Assembly: GCA_016790075.1 (NCBI GenBank)
Contig: JAEUPP010000005.1
Location: 62,001-126,000 of the forward strand
Direction: 5' to 3'
Length of the DNA: 64,000 nt
Source of the DNA: Rhodanobacteraceae bacterium
GTDB taxonomy: Bacteria > Pseudomonadota > Gammaproteobacteria > Xanthomonadales > Rhodanobacteraceae
The notes beneath the pieces are model-generated. The model was given only the letters and a program-made list of their open reading frames with translations, had not been told where the DNA came from and made no database searches. The stretch's first letter is position 1; every line of letters starts with the position of its first letter. A program made the translations under genes and the position numbers. Shown here in pieces: positions 17,981-31,493 of this stretch.

Positions 17981-19249
17981 ATGAACCTCATGCCGCGAAC
18001 TCTCGTCTATGCCTGCCTTGCCTTGGCGGCTACAGCTGCACATGCCGAAGGTCTGATCATTTCCCCGCTCGACCTCGGCACCGGGCCAAACACCGCCCAG
18101 CCTTCGGTGGCGGTGGATCCAGGCCGAGGTTTCATCGCTACCTGGCAGCAGCGTGACGGCGCACGCACACGGCTCGACTTTGTCGAGATCAATCGCGACG
18201 GAAGTCTGGGGCGCCGCGGCACCATTGCGGACTCTGCCCGCAGCGGCAGCAACGGCGCCACCACACGCTGGTTCGTCAACTGGGCCGACTTCCCCAGCCT
18301 GGTCGTGCTCGACAACGGCGACTGGGTAGCGCACTGGCTGCAAAAAAATGGCGACAGCACTTATGCCTACGAAATCCGCCTGACTCGCTCTACTGATCGC
18401 GGACGCAGTTGGTCCTCATCGACAGTGCCGCACACGGACGGCACGCCGACCGAGCACGGCTTTGTCTCGATGGTAGCGGCTGGAGACGACCGGGTGCGCC
18501 TGGTCTGGCTGGATGGACGAGAGACTGCAGCGGCGGCCCCGGGCCAGGCGCCAGGGCACGACTCGCACGGCCGCATGACTTTGCGTAGCGCCGTGCTCGA
18601 CCGCAGCCAGCGCCTGCACGAAGAAACCCAACTCGATGCCTCGACCTGCTCGTGCTGCCAGACCGATCTGGTCCGTGCAGGCCCCCGCACGCTGACGGCC
18701 TACCGCGATCACGGCACGGCAGATTTGCGCAATATTCACTGGCTCACGCTGGAACGCGGGCGCTGGAGCGCGGAACACGTGCTGCATGACGACGGCTGGC
18801 GCATTGCCGGCTGCCCGGTAAACGGGCCTGCGCTGGCCGCGGGCGACGCCGGCGTGCTGGCCGTCTGGGCCACGATGCACGGTGAACAAATGGTGGTACG
18901 CGCCGCGCAGGGTGACGGCACCCGGTTCAGCTCACCGGTCGACCTGGAGTCCAGTGCGACCACACTGGGGCGGGTCGATGCTGCCGCCTGGGGCCGTGAC
19001 GGATTCCTCGCTACCTGGCTCGGTGCCGGCACAGCCGCGGATGCCACTGCGCTGCGCCTGGTCGAACTCGACGCCGGGCTTGGCCTGCGCTCAAGCCATA
19101 GTCTGGTAGAACTGCCGCCAGGCCGTGCAACCGGTGTACCGCGCATCGCGGCCGCAGATGGTATGGCCCTGGTGACCTGGGTCGAGGGCGTTGACGGGAA
19201 ACCAACGGTACGTGCGGCGCTGATCAGGCCGAGCAGCAACAAGCAATAG
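17981..19249 (+). CDS. secreted BNR/sialidase-like beta-propeller protein
   Basis: The 422-residue product starts with a Sec signal peptide (LVYACLALAATAAHAEG). The mature part has an Asp-box (STDRGRSW) and repeated VWLDG-, AVWAT- and TWVEG-like strand ends, as in sialidase/BNR beta-propellers. A CSCC cluster is followed by a later single Cys in IAGCPV. I recall the CSCC pattern in uncharacterised exo-alpha-sialidase-like proteins. The arginine triad needed for true sialidase activity was not verified, so enzymatic activity is not claimed. A second ATG three codons downstream is possible. The gene ends convergent to rpoS with 189 nt in between. Confidence 0.78.
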   Translation: MNLMPRTLVYACLALAATAAHAEGLIISPLDLGTGPNTAQPSVAVDPGRGFIATWQQRDGARTRLDFVEINRDGSLGRRGTIADSARSGSNGATTRWFVNWADFPSLVVLDNGDWVAHWLQKNGDSTYAYEIRLTRSTDRGRSWSSSTVPHTDGTPTEHGFVSMVAAGDDRVRLVWLDGRETAAAAPGQAPGHDSHGRMTLRSAVLDRSQRLHEETQLDASTCSCCQTDLVRAGPRTLTAYRDHGTADLRNIHWLTLERGRWSAEHVLHDDGWRIAGCPVNGPALAAGDAGVLAVWATMHGEQMVVRAAQGDGTRFSSPVDLESSATTLGRVDAAAWGRDGFLATWLGAGTAADATALRLVELDAGLGLRSSHSLVELPPGRATGVPRIAAADGMALVTWVEGVDGKPTVRAALIRPSSNKQ

Positions 19250-19438
19250 ACGATCCGCCCCTTGCCTGGCGCCAACGAGTGCCAGCGTCTGATTGCGCCG
19301 CAAGCTACGCCCCTCCAGGGCCTTGAGCCGCGCCAGGTCACTGGTGTTTGCGCGATGCATGGCCAGCGGCGTCGCAAGTCGCGAAAAACCCGCGGGTTCA
19401 CTGCGATTGCACAATGTCATCCGCGTGCTGTCGGGTGA

Positions 19439-20365
19439 TCAACCACCGGTTTCATCACGACGCAACAGGCCTTCTGCTTCACCCAATCGCCGCAGCCGCG
19501 ACAATGCCTCGACCTGTATCTGACGCACCCGCTCACGCGTAAGACCCAGCTCGTCGGCAATTTCGGCAAGCGTCTGCGCCGCCTGTCCCGCCAGTCCATA
19601 GCGCCGCTCCACAACGAGGCGCTGCCGCGGCGTCAGCTTGGCAAGCCAGCCTGGCAGGCGCACATCGGCGAACTCGATCAGCTCGTGACTACTGCCTCCT
19701 GCTCCTGCATCGTCGGCGGCAAGCTGTTCAACGAGTGCGCGATGATCCGCGTCGGACATGGGCGCATCGAGCGAGCGGATTTCCTCCGTGGCGCAGAACA
19801 GCGCTGCAACATCGGCGACGGACTTGTTCAGCGCTGTTGCCAGCTCATCCTGGGTCGGCTGGCGATCGAGGGTCAGCAGCAGCTCACGCCGAGCGCGCAA
19901 GGCCTGGGCCAGTTCACGCAGTACATGCACCGGGACACGCACGGTACGGCCCTGCAGCATCAGTGCGCGCTGTACCGATTCACGCACCCACCAGGTCGCA
20001 TAGGTCGAGAAACGCAGGCCGCGCGCAGGCTCGAACTTCGCAACGGCGCGGATCAGGCCGAGATTGCCCTCGGCGATCAGATCCAGCAGCGGCACGCCGC
20101 GGCCTACATAGCTGCGTGCGACCGATACGACCAGGCGCAGGTTCGCCTCGATCATCTGCCGGCGAGCCTCAGTGTCGCCAGCGACGACGCGTTCTGCCAA
20201 CGCCCGCTCGCGTGCCGCATCAAGCAGCGGAATCAGTCCGATCTCGTTGAAATACGCGCCCGTCGAACTGCGCGCCTCGTCGTCCTGCGGCGGCTCGACA
20301 GCGTCGAGCAATGCCAGCATGTCGTCGGCGTCCAGTGGAGGATCTTCGCGCGCGGTCGAACTCAT
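19439..20365 (-). CDS. rpoS: RNA polymerase sigma factor RpoS
   Basis: The stationary-phase/general stress sigma factor is 308 residues from the ATG at 20365. Region 1.2 is TGAYFNEIG; region 2 holds [31 protein letters not shown] and [16 protein letters not shown]. Region 3 and region 4 ([31 protein letters not shown]) follow in order. There is no long RpoD-type N-terminal domain. The neighbours nlpD, pcm and surE in this order are the classical rpoS context in gammaproteobacteria. The open frame extends 40 codons upstream, but that part lies between the genes; in other species rpoS is driven from promoters inside nlpD. Start codon chosen from the family N-terminus. Confidence 0.96.
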   Translation of the reverse strand: MSSTAREDPPLDADDMLALLDAVEPPQDDEARSSTGAYFNEIGLIPLLDAARERALAERVVAGDTEARRQMIEANLRLVVSVARSYVGRGVPLLDLIAEGNLGLIRAVAKFEPARGLRFSTYATWWVRESVQRALMLQGRTVRVPVHVLRELAQALRARRELLLTLDRQPTQDELATALNKSVADVAALFCATEEIRSLDAPMSDADHRALVEQLAADDAGAGGSSHELIEFADVRLPGWLAKLTPRQRLVVERRYGLAGQAAQTLAEIADELGLTRERVRQIQVEALSRLRRLGEAEGLLRRDETGG

Positions 20366-20488
20366 TGCGCCAGCATACTCCGAGCCGCGGCGCTTGGCCG
20401 CGCGGGTAGCCGGCCGAAGCAGCCGCCGCGTCGGCGCGCCCGGCCCACACGGCGGAAACACCCTACTGCAAAACCGCTGCTGCACACG

Positions 20489-21565
20489 TCAGCGCGCCGG
20501 CAAATACTCAAGCGGGTTTACCGGCTTTCCATTGCGACGTATTTCAAAATGCAACATTTCCCTATTGGACCCTCCCATCTCGGCAATGACCTGGCCAGCC
20601 TTGACCGTATCGCCCTCCTTGACCAGGCGTTTGCGGTTATGTCCGTAGGCCGAGAGGAAGGAGGCCGAATGCTTGACGATGACGAGCTCACCATAGCCAA
20701 GCAAACCGTTGCCGCTGTAAACCACGGTGCCGTCGGCAGCAGCGGCGACATTCGCTCCGGCGGCACCGGCAATGTCGACGCCCTGTCGCGTCTGGTCACC
20801 TGCAACAAAGGTGCCGACGACCTTGCCGCCAGCAGGCCAGCGCCAGCTGACCCCGCCGCTGCTGAGCGTCGCTGCGGCCGTAGTGTTGGTGGCCGCTGCC
20901 GGCGTGTTGGTGGCCGCTGCCGGCGTGTTCGCGGCCGACGCCGAAGCAGCCCCCTTGGGCGGTGGCGAGACAGCAGGCGCTGCCGGCGGTAACGGCGGAG
21001 TGGCCGTGCTTGCCGGTGCGGGAGCAACGGCGGTCGAACCTGCTGCGGACTTGCCCGGCGCTGGCGAAGCGCTGGCGATACGTTCGTTGCCCGCTGCGGC
21101 CGTGCTGCCGGATCCACGGACATCAGCCGGGGTACTGGGCGGCGTAGCCGTTGCTGGCTTGCGTGGCGGCTCATCCGGCAGCGCGGTGACCTGGGCCGCA
21201 CTAGCCGCAGGTGCTGCCGCCACCGCCACCGCTTCGCTGCTCGCCGGATCGGCCAGTTTGAGCTCCTGCCCGGCGTAGATGCGAAAAGGCGCATCAATGC
21301 GATTGATGCGTGCCAGCTCACGGTAGTCCAGGCCGTTTTTGAATGCGATCGAGTACAACGTGTCACCGGCGACCACCTTGTGCGTGGCTGCGGCTGCCGT
21401 CGGGCGCGGGGAACGGGGCGTTACAGTGGCAGGCCCAGGCCCGTCATCAAGCGCAATGTCCTCTACTGGTGCCGGTGGCGTGCTCGCACAGGCATTCAGC
21501 AACAATGCCAGCACCATGCTGGCTGCAAGCTTGGCCGTCGTAGCCGTCTTGGGCTTGGAATGCAT
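20489..21565 (-). CDS. nlpD: NlpD-like lipoprotein, LysM plus degenerate LytM domain
   Basis: The 358-residue outer-membrane lipoprotein begins with a lipobox (LLNAC). A LysM domain (HKVVAGDTLYSIAFKNGLDY) binds peptidoglycan. A long Ala/Pro/Thr-rich linker follows, and then a C-terminal M23/LytM domain. In that domain the HxGxD metal motif reads RQGVD and only one His of HxH remains (LHFEI). This is the degenerate form that activates the amidase AmiC in cell separation rather than cutting itself. The linker contains a duplicated 21-nt unit encoding AATNTPA-type residues around 20884-20925. The ATG at 21565 is chosen because the lipoprotein signal starts there. It is 123 nt upstream of rpoS. 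Confidence 0.93.
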   Translation of the reverse strand: MHSKPKTATTAKLAASMVLALLLNACASTPPAPVEDIALDDGPGPATVTPRSPRPTAAAATHKVVAGDTLYSIAFKNGLDYRELARINRIDAPFRIYAGQELKLADPASSEAVAVAAAPAASAAQVTALPDEPPRKPATATPPSTPADVRGSGSTAAAGNERIASASPAPGKSAAGSTAVAPAPASTATPPLPPAAPAVSPPPKGAASASAANTPAAATNTPAAATNTTAAATLSSGGVSWRWPAGGKVVGTFVAGDQTRQGVDIAGAAGANVAAAADGTVVYSGNGLLGYGELVIVKHSASFLSAYGHNRKRLVKEGDTVKAGQVIAEMGGSNREMLHFEIRRNGKPVNPLEYLPAR

Positions 21566-21578
21566 CACCAGGTCATCC

Positions 21579-22184
21579 TCAGTGCCGCAGCTGGAACCAG
21601 ACGACAACGCCGACCAGCAGCGCGACGACGATCCAGCCCAGCCATTCCACGTACCGGTGCAACAAGGCCTCGGCCTTGGGGCCACCCAGCCGGATCACGC
21701 CGGTGACCGCGTAAACGCGCTTGCCGCGTCCAACGATCATGCCTGGAATGAAGGCGATCATTGGTACGCCGACTATGCCCGAAGCCCAGGTGAAGATTTT
21801 CAGCGGAACCGGAATGAACCCGGCGAGCACGAGCATGACGAAGGCGCTCCAGGCATTGCCGGCAACTTCGCTGCGCAGGGTTCCGACCATGGCGTCGATC
21901 TTGGGCAGCCAGCCAAGCATTCCGAACAATGGGCGCAGCGCCTCGAACGCAAAATACCCGAGTGCGTAGGCGACAACAGCGCCGACCAGCGAACAGACCA
22001 GGCTGACCGTCGCATAGCGAAACCAATGGCTGGGCCGGGCCAACGTCATGGGCGCGAGCATGACTTCGGGCATGACCGGAAAGATGATGGCCTCGATGAA
22101 ACTGAGCCCGGCGAGCATCCGCTCGGCCTGAGGATGCGCAGCCCAGACCAGTGCTTTTTCGTACAGCGGTTTGAACAGTCTCAT
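21579..22184 (-). CDS. yqaA: YqaA-family membrane protein
   Basis: The 201-residue membrane protein belongs to the small YqaA branch of the SNARE-associated/VTT group. Conserved traits are an early SFIEAIIFPVMPEV motif, a glycine-rich VCSLVGAVVAYALGY helix and a C-terminal FIPGMIVGRGKRVYAV segment. The start at 22184 follows a GGGACGGA-like ribosome site by about 8 nt. It sits between pcm (44 nt) and nlpD (13 nt), so it is probably in the same transcription unit. I recall this insertion between pcm and nlpD in other Xanthomonads. Function is unknown; lipid transport is a guess from the VTT family. Confidence 0.87.
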   Translation of the reverse strand: MRLFKPLYEKALVWAAHPQAERMLAGLSFIEAIIFPVMPEVMLAPMTLARPSHWFRYATVSLVCSLVGAVVAYALGYFAFEALRPLFGMLGWLPKIDAMVGTLRSEVAGNAWSAFVMLVLAGFIPVPLKIFTWASGIVGVPMIAFIPGMIVGRGKRVYAVTGVIRLGGPKAEALLHRYVEWLGWIVVALLVGVVVWFQLRH

Positions 22185-22227
22185 AAAATGTTCCGTCCCT
22201 GGGAAATGCCGGCGGTGCAACGCGCTG

Positions 22228-22905
22228 TCAAAGTACACCGCCCAGCAGCGGCACGAAGCTGACCTTGCACAGCACTTCACGGATGCGATGATCGCCATCA
22301 CGGCGCACGCGGATAAGTTCCTGACGTCCTGTGGGGCCAACCGGCGCGACCAGCACACCGTCAGGAGCAAGCTGGTCGATCAAGGCAGTTTCGAGCTCTG
22401 CACCTGCCGCCGTGAGCACGATCGCATCAAACGGCGCTTCCTCGGGCCAGCCCAGGCGTCCATCGTCATGCTTGGAGCGCAGATTCGAGATACCCAGCTT
22501 GCGGAAACGCCGGCGCGCATTGCGTAACAGCTCTTCGATGCGCTCGACGGTATAGACCTGGCCCACCAATCCGGCGAGCACAGCCGCCTGATAGCCCGAG
22601 CCCGTACCTACCTCAAGTACACGCAGCGGCCGGCCGAACTCCAGCAGCGCTTCGCTCATGCGCGCAACGACCCAGGGCTGGGAGATGGTCTGCCCCTGAC
22701 CTATGGGCAGCGCCGTGTCCTCGTAGGCGCGAGTGGCCAGCGCTTCCTCCACAAATAGATGGCGCGGCAATTCACGCATGACATCCAGCACGCGCCGGTC
22801 ACGGATGCCGTCGGCCTGCAGCCGTTCGATGAGGCGGTCGCGCGCGCGCTGCGAGGTCATGCCCAGACCGCGTGCTTCGGGCGTCAGGCGCGAATAGGCA
22901 CTCAT
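22228..22905 (-). CDS. pcm: protein-L-isoaspartate O-methyltransferase
   Basis: This cytosolic enzyme repairs isoaspartyl residues in aged proteins with S-adenosylmethionine. The 225 residues show the family N-terminal [11 protein letters not shown] and [17 protein letters not shown], the SAM motif [16 protein letters not shown], and the C-terminal half with [16 protein letters not shown]. The length is slightly above the E. coli protein. Its start overlaps the surE stop by 4 nt (ATGA), so the two are translationally coupled. Confidence 0.96.
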   Translation of the reverse strand: MSAYSRLTPEARGLGMTSQRARDRLIERLQADGIRDRRVLDVMRELPRHLFVEEALATRAYEDTALPIGQGQTISQPWVVARMSEALLEFGRPLRVLEVGTGSGYQAAVLAGLVGQVYTVERIEELLRNARRRFRKLGISNLRSKHDDGRLGWPEEAPFDAIVLTAAGAELETALIDQLAPDGVLVAPVGPTGRQELIRVRRDGDHRIREVLCKVSFVPLLGGVL

Positions 22906-23678
22906 GCGCCGGCGCGATCCGGTCGCGGCAAGCTGCCGACCCAGCCGGCGACTTTTTCCAGCGCCTGGTAGCGTGTGAGATCGACCTGGATGGGCGTGAT
23001 CGAAATCGAACCTTCGCGCACGGCATGGAAGTCGGTACCGGGGCCGTCGTCCTCGGCCTCACCCGCAGGACCTATCCAGTAAATGGGGCGGCCACGCGGG
23101 TCACGTTCGCGTATGCAGGGGGCGGAACGATGCCGTCGGCCCAACCGCGTCACGGCGAAACCGCGGATCTCGTTCCAGGGCCGGTCGGGCACGTTCACAT
23201 TGAGTATGGTGTCCGCGGGCAATGGATCTACGAGCAGGCGCTGCATCAGCACCAGCGCAGCCTGGGCCGCAGTCTCGTAGTGCTCGGCCTGATGGTTGTG
23301 GCAGACCAGAGACACGGCGATAGCCGGCAACCCCAGGAAGCGGCCCTCCATGGCAGCCGACACCGTGCCCGAATAAATCACGTCGTCACCAAGGTTGGGG
23401 GCGTTGTTGATGCCGGAAACGACGATATCCGGCTGAAAGTCGAGCAGCCCCGCCAGTGCAAGATGGACACAATCAGTCGGCGTGCCAGCCACGCGATAAC
23501 GGCCATCGTCCATGCGACTGACACGGATGGGCTGGTCCAGGGTGAGGGAATTGCTGGCGCCGGAGCGATCACGATCGGGAGCAACGACAGTGACGCTACC
23601 GACGACGGAAAGACGTTCAGCCAGTACGCGTATGCCCGGCGCGTCGACGCCGTCATCGTTGGATACCAGAACTCGCAT
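22902..23678 (-). CDS. surE: 5'/3'-nucleotidase SurE
   Basis: SurE is a metal-dependent survival phosphatase acting on nucleoside monophosphates. In 258 residues it shows the metal site [10 protein letters not shown] (N7, D8, D9), [14 protein letters not shown], and the second metal Asn region [19 protein letters not shown]. It heads the surE-pcm-yqaA-nlpD-rpoS run, and 113 nt separate it from the divergent smrB-like gene, where its promoter should lie. Confidence 0.97.
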   Translation of the reverse strand: MRVLVSNDDGVDAPGIRVLAERLSVVGSVTVVAPDRDRSGASNSLTLDQPIRVSRMDDGRYRVAGTPTDCVHLALAGLLDFQPDIVVSGINNAPNLGDDVIYSGTVSAAMEGRFLGLPAIAVSLVCHNHQAEHYETAAQAALVLMQRLLVDPLPADTILNVNVPDRPWNEIRGFAVTRLGRRHRSAPCIRERDPRGRPIYWIGPAGEAEDDGPGTDFHAVREGSISITPIQVDLTRYQALEKVAGWVGSLPRPDRAGA

Positions 23679-23791
23679 GCCGTAGGTCCGCGGAAACAGG
23701 CCGAAAGTTTAGCGGATTCGCTGCACTCCCACCTGCCAATGACGTAAGGTGGCCGCGCCCAGCCCCGCGGCCCCGAAAGAAGCCTGTCGCT

Positions 23792-24349
23792 ATGCGCAAA
23801 CCCCCTCGCCCATCGCCTGCGGTCAGTGACGCCGACCGGGCGCTGTTTGAGGAAGCCATAGGCCCGGTACGGCGCCATGTGGCCGCCGAACCGCTACACG
23901 AAGCGCCGCGCCCTGCCCCGGAGCCACGCCAATTCGAGCTGGATGAAGCACGTGTGCTCGACGAACTGATGACGATGCGGATTGACCCGGCGGAGATGGA
24001 AGTCGGGGAAGAACTGAGCTATCTGCGCGAGGGCTATCGCCCCGACGTACTCAAGCGACTCAAACGCGGCAGCTACAGCGTGCAGGACGAAATCGACCTG
24101 CATCAGATGACGGCCGACGTGGCGCGCGCGGCGATCAGCGGGTTTCTTGCCGAGGCGCATCAACGCGGCCTGCACTGCGTCAAGCTGATCCACGGCAAGG
24201 GCTTGCGCTCGCGCGCTGCCGGTCCCGTGATAAAGCGGTTGGTGGACAGGATGTTGCGTCAACGCGACGATGTGGTCGCGTTTGCGTCGGCCCGCGCCGA
24301 GCAAGGCGGCACGGGAGCTGCGCTGGTACTGCTGCGGCTACGCAAATAA
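23792..24349 (+). CDS. smrB: Smr-domain protein, SmrB-like
   Basis: The 185-residue protein has a charged N-terminal arm (1-95) and a C-terminal Smr domain. The domain shows EIDLHQMT, the core LIHGKGLRS and a closing VVAFASA...GGTGA pattern. E. coli SmrB (YfcN) is of similar size and cuts mRNA between collided ribosomes; that role is inferred by similarity. It is the only plus-strand gene in the 19-31 kb minus-strand block, lying between surE and the small lipoprotein. It shares a bidirectional terminator with the latter. Confidence 0.88.
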   Translation: MRKPPRPSPAVSDADRALFEEAIGPVRRHVAAEPLHEAPRPAPEPRQFELDEARVLDELMTMRIDPAEMEVGEELSYLREGYRPDVLKRLKRGSYSVQDEIDLHQMTADVARAAISGFLAEAHQRGLHCVKLIHGKGLRSRAAGPVIKRLVDRMLRQRDDVVAFASARAEQGGTGAALVLLRLRK

Positions 24350-24363
24350 GGGCACGCGCTGCG

Positions 24364-24394
24364 CCAGACGCTGCCGCCTCGCGGCAGCGTCTGG
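24364..24394. terminator. 13-bp hairpin between convergent genes
   Basis: A perfect 13-bp stem (CCAGACGCTGCCG and its complement) with a 5-nt loop lies between the stops of the smrB-like gene and the small lipoprotein. T-runs are missing, but the position and stability suggest a two-way terminator. Confidence 0.65.
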
Positions 24395-24398
24395 CCAA

Positions 24399-24611
24399 TC
24401 AATCCTTCGCGCCGCTTTCCTGGCGTCCCTTGTGTGGCAGGTTGACCCAGGTAACGCTGTAGCCGCGATCATTGGCCCACTTGTTGACCGAGACGATCTT
24501 TTCCTGATCGACCTGGTAGTCATAGCTGGTTTTCTTGCTACCACCGCTGCTGGCGCAGCCAGCCAGGGCCAAGCTGGAAACAGCTGCGCAACAAAGAAGG
24601 ATCTTGCTCAT
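24399..24611 (-). CDS. small lipoprotein, hypothetical
   Basis: The 70-residue product has a lipobox (LALAGC) and a short polar mature part (about 50 residues) with KWANDRGYSVTWVNLPHK. GAGGAG lies 6 nt before the ATG. No domain is recognised. It appears to have its own promoter at 24666-24671 and a terminator at 24364-24394, so it is monocistronic. Probably anchored in the outer membrane. Confidence 0.82.
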   Translation of the reverse strand: MSKILLCCAAVSSLALAGCASSGGSKKTSYDYQVDQEKIVSVNKWANDRGYSVTWVNLPHKGRQESGAKD

Positions 24612-24665
24612 GACGGTCTCCTCGGACTAAGGGTCGCACGCCGGATTCGGCGCCGGGTGAAACCC

Positions 24666-24671
24666 AGTATA
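24666..24671 (-). promoter_or_regulatory. -10 box TATACT, sigma-S-like context
   Basis: On minus the sequence reads TCCTATACTGGG, 55 nt before the lipoprotein ATG. A C before TATACT is typical of sigma-S-preferred promoters, and no good -35 is found 17 nt upstream, which also fits sigma-S. This is an inference from sequence only. Confidence 0.45.
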
Positions 24672-24743
24672 GGAAGCGTCTGCGGGCACGGAAGCGGGCT
24701 GCGCTCAACTCGCGATTTCCGCTACAGCGGCCGCGGCTGGCGG

Positions 24744-25781
24744 CTATTCTTGCACCGGATGGTCCGTGCCGGCGAGGTCAAAAACGGCCAGCTCGCGCAA
24801 CAGCGTAGTCGCATAACAGCCGGCGGGCAACGCGAACGAAACCACGAGTGTGTCGCCGTCCCAGGCAAAGCCCAGCTCCTGGACACGCAGGCGCAGGCTG
24901 CGCCGTTCCTGGTTTAGACCCGCCGCTTCGAGACCACGTGCCAGTGCGCTGTACATGTCCGCAGCCGCAACTTCAAGCTCGGCCGCCACGCCGGTCGAAC
25001 GCAGCGAGCCGCAGCCCCAGAGCGGACCCGTCGCGTGCACATCGCCGATCGCCAGCCGGGACTCCAGCTCAGCCGTAATCACCTCGGGTCCGAAAATGCT
25101 GTGGCTGCCGTCCAGCATCCAGACATCGCCTGCCATGGCCTGGTCCCAGTCGCCACGTTGCACGCGCGTAGCGAGCACAGCGTTGAAGATCTGAGCGCGT
25201 GCCGCCGACAGCAACAGGCTGCGCTCATGACGCGGCAGGCGGCGGCCATCGAACATGGCCTGGGCGCGCGCGGCGTTGCTACCGTCGCGGCCAAAGCGCT
25301 GCTCGCCGAAATAGTTCGGCACGCCGCGTACAGCGATCAGTTGCAACCGCGCTTCCGCAGCCGCCCGGTCACCCGCCACCTCGCGCAATACGATGCGGAA
25401 GCGATTGCGTTTGAGCGCCCCTCGCCTGAGCTTGCGCCCGTGACGCTGCGCATCGAGTACGCGGAAGTCATCACTCAGCAGCGTGTCCCAGGCAAGGTCG
25501 CGCTTGACCGGCAATGCGACGGAGTAGGTCTGCCGGGTCACCGCATGGCGATCCTTGAGTCCTGCATAGCTGACCGCCTCGGGCGCAACACCGGCGAAGC
25601 GCGCGATCTGCTTGGCCACCCATTCGGTGTTCGCAGCGCGTTTTTCCACCCTTACGAAAACATGCTCACCGCTTCCATCCGGCTCAAAGCCCAGATCTTC
25701 GTCGACGAAAAAGTCTTCGGGTTGCATCCGCAGCCGCGCCCGTAGCGGCGGTACGCCAAACGCATACGGCAGCAGGCTCAC
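24744..25781 (-). CDS. truD: tRNA pseudouridine(13) synthase TruD
   Basis: TruD makes pseudouridine 13 in tRNA-Glu. The 345-residue sequence has [15 protein letters not shown] near the start and the catalytic motif GLKDRHA (D77). [13 protein letters not shown] and the inserted TRUD domain ([13 protein letters not shown] to SLRSTG) follow. Its start overlaps the ispF stop by 4 nt, so it is translationally coupled to the isoprenoid genes. The same neighbour order occurs in other gammaproteobacteria. Confidence 0.96.
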   Translation of the reverse strand: MSLLPYAFGVPPLRARLRMQPEDFFVDEDLGFEPDGSGEHVFVRVEKRAANTEWVAKQIARFAGVAPEAVSYAGLKDRHAVTRQTYSVALPVKRDLAWDTLLSDDFRVLDAQRHGRKLRRGALKRNRFRIVLREVAGDRAAAEARLQLIAVRGVPNYFGEQRFGRDGSNAARAQAMFDGRRLPRHERSLLLSAARAQIFNAVLATRVQRGDWDQAMAGDVWMLDGSHSIFGPEVITAELESRLAIGDVHATGPLWGCGSLRSTGVAAELEVAAADMYSALARGLEAAGLNQERRSLRLRVQELGFAWDGDTLVVSFALPAGCYATTLLRELAVFDLAGTDHPVQE

Positions 25782-26278
25782 GCCGCCCCCGGGCTAGGCA
25801 CTACCGGCACGAGCAAGGCAACCGCCAGCGCGGCAATGCCCTCGCCGCGGCCGGTGAAGCCCAGCCGCTCGCTGGTGGTCGCCTTGATACTGATCGAATC
25901 AACGGGGCAAGCCAGATCCGCAGCCAGCCGCTCACGCATCAGCGGCGCGTGTGGCCCCACCTTTGGTCGCTCGGCGATGACGGTCACATCGGCGTTACCC
26001 AGAGCATAGCCGCGCGCATGCAGCAACTCACGGCAATGGCGCAGGAACACACGGCTGTCGGCACCGCGCCAGCGCTCATCGCTGGGCGGAAAATGCTGGC
26101 CTATATCACCCAGCGCCAGCGCGCCGAGCAAGGCATCGCATAACGCATGGATCACGACATCACCGTCCGAATGCGCAACCACGCCCTGCGTATGCGGAAT
26201 CGCGACCCCGCCCAGCACGACCTGATCACCCGGACCGAACGCATGCACGTCGAAACCTTGTCCAATTCGCATAGTCAT
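25778..26278 (-). CDS. ispF: 2-C-methyl-D-erythritol 2,4-cyclodiphosphate synthase
   Basis: IspF forms MEcPP in the non-mevalonate isoprenoid pathway. Zn ligands are in GFDVHAF (D10, H12); [11 protein letters not shown] and [21 protein letters not shown] complete the family pattern. The length of 166 is usual. An alternative start is the ATG two codons downstream. It lies 41 nt after ispD, the enzyme two steps earlier in the pathway. Confidence 0.97.
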   Translation of the reverse strand: MTMRIGQGFDVHAFGPGDQVVLGGVAIPHTQGVVAHSDGDVVIHALCDALLGALALGDIGQHFPPSDERWRGADSRVFLRHCRELLHARGYALGNADVTVIAERPKVGPHAPLMRERLAADLACPVDSISIKATTSERLGFTGRGEGIAALAVALLVPVVPSPGAA

Positions 26279-26319
26279 CCGAAGTAGCGATTACATCGAG
26301 GCCGCGGCTCTGCTGCGAC

Positions 26320-27009
26320 CTAGGTTCGTTGCAACAAGAACTCTGCCAGGGCCAGATCGGCCGGTGTAGTGACCTTGATATTGTCCTCGCTACCTTCCAC
26401 CAGCAGCGGTGCACAACCCACACGCTCCATCGCCATGGCCTCGTCCGTGACGGCGATACCGTCGGCTACCGCCGCACCCAGTGCTGCCTCAAGCGCAGCG
26501 CGGGGAAACACCTGCGGCGTCAGCGCGCGCCAACGCGCCTCCCGTGCCTCGGTCGCCAGCACCCGACCATCACCACCCGCGCGCTTGAGTGTGTCGCGCA
26601 ACGGCGCCGCCAGCAGGCCGCCACCGGCCGGTACCGCTTCAGCAATCAGGCGCGTGATATCAGCGGCACGCACACAGGGGCGCGCTGCATCGTGCACAAG
26701 TACTGCGTCCGCAGCAGCCACGGAAGCGGGCAACGCGCGCAATCCTGCCAGTACCGAATCGGCGCGTTCGGCTCCACCGGTCGCGCGCAGCAAAGGCTTG
26801 CCCAGCACTTCGATAAGGCCATGCACCCAGCTTGCATCGTCAGCGGCGACGACCAGCATTAGGCCGGCGATGCGCGGATGCACCGCAAGCCGCTCCAGTG
26901 TATGCAGCAACAGGGGCTTTCCACCCAGGCGCAGATACTGCTTGGGCACATTGCCACCGAAACGGCGGCCACGTCCGGCAGCCGGCACCACACACCAGAG
27001 TCCCTTCAT
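26320..27009 (-). CDS. ispD: 2-C-methyl-D-erythritol 4-phosphate cytidylyltransferase
   Basis: IspD activates MEP with CTP. The 229-residue protein from the ATG at 27009 starts with CVVPAAGRGRRFGGNVPKQY, the nucleotide-binding loop. VHDAARPCV and a C-terminal EGSEDNIKVTTPADLALAE follow. The frame runs 85 codons further upstream through ftsB in another phase, which is not coding. The stop of ftsB is 10 nt away. Confidence 0.97.
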   Translation of the reverse strand: MKGLWCVVPAAGRGRRFGGNVPKQYLRLGGKPLLLHTLERLAVHPRIAGLMLVVAADDASWVHGLIEVLGKPLLRATGGAERADSVLAGLRALPASVAAADAVLVHDAARPCVRAADITRLIAEAVPAGGGLLAAPLRDTLKRAGGDGRVLATEAREARWRALTPQVFPRAALEAALGAAVADGIAVTDEAMAMERVGCAPLLVEGSEDNIKVTTPADLALAEFLLQRT

Positions 27010-27019
27010 GGCTGCCTGT

Positions 27020-27331
27020 TCATTTCTGCTGCGGTGGCGGCGGTGCACCCGGGTTCGCGGGCTCAACGACCTGATAGAAAGTTTCGCCGGGTTTGACCAG
27101 GCCGAGCTCCGAGCGTGCCCGCTCTTCAATCGCGTCGCGGCCTTCCTTGAGATCACGCACTTCCGCCTGCAGGGCGTCATTGCGCGCCTTGAGCGCTTCG
27201 TTCGCCTTGCGGGTTTCGGACACGGTCTGGCGCAAGCTCTCGACATCACGCACGCCGCCCGCACCTGTCCACAGCTTGATCTGCAGAGCGATCAGCAGCG
27301 CCAGCAGGATCAGGGCGGCGTAACGCAGCAC
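27020..27331 (-). CDS. ftsB: cell division protein FtsB
   Basis: FtsB is a bitopic inner-membrane protein of the FtsQLB division complex. The 103 residues comprise one membrane helix (AALILLALLIALQIKLW), a coiled coil (about 30-70) and a GLVKPGETFYQVVEP end typical of the family, plus a Pro/Gln-rich tail. It is 8 nt after eno and directly before ispD, the usual order. Confidence 0.95.
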   Translation of the reverse strand: MLRYAALILLALLIALQIKLWTGAGGVRDVESLRQTVSETRKANEALKARNDALQAEVRDLKEGRDAIEERARSELGLVKPGETFYQVVEPANPGAPPPPQQK

Positions 27332-27339
27332 GCTTTGCC

Positions 27340-31493
<4,154 letters not shown>

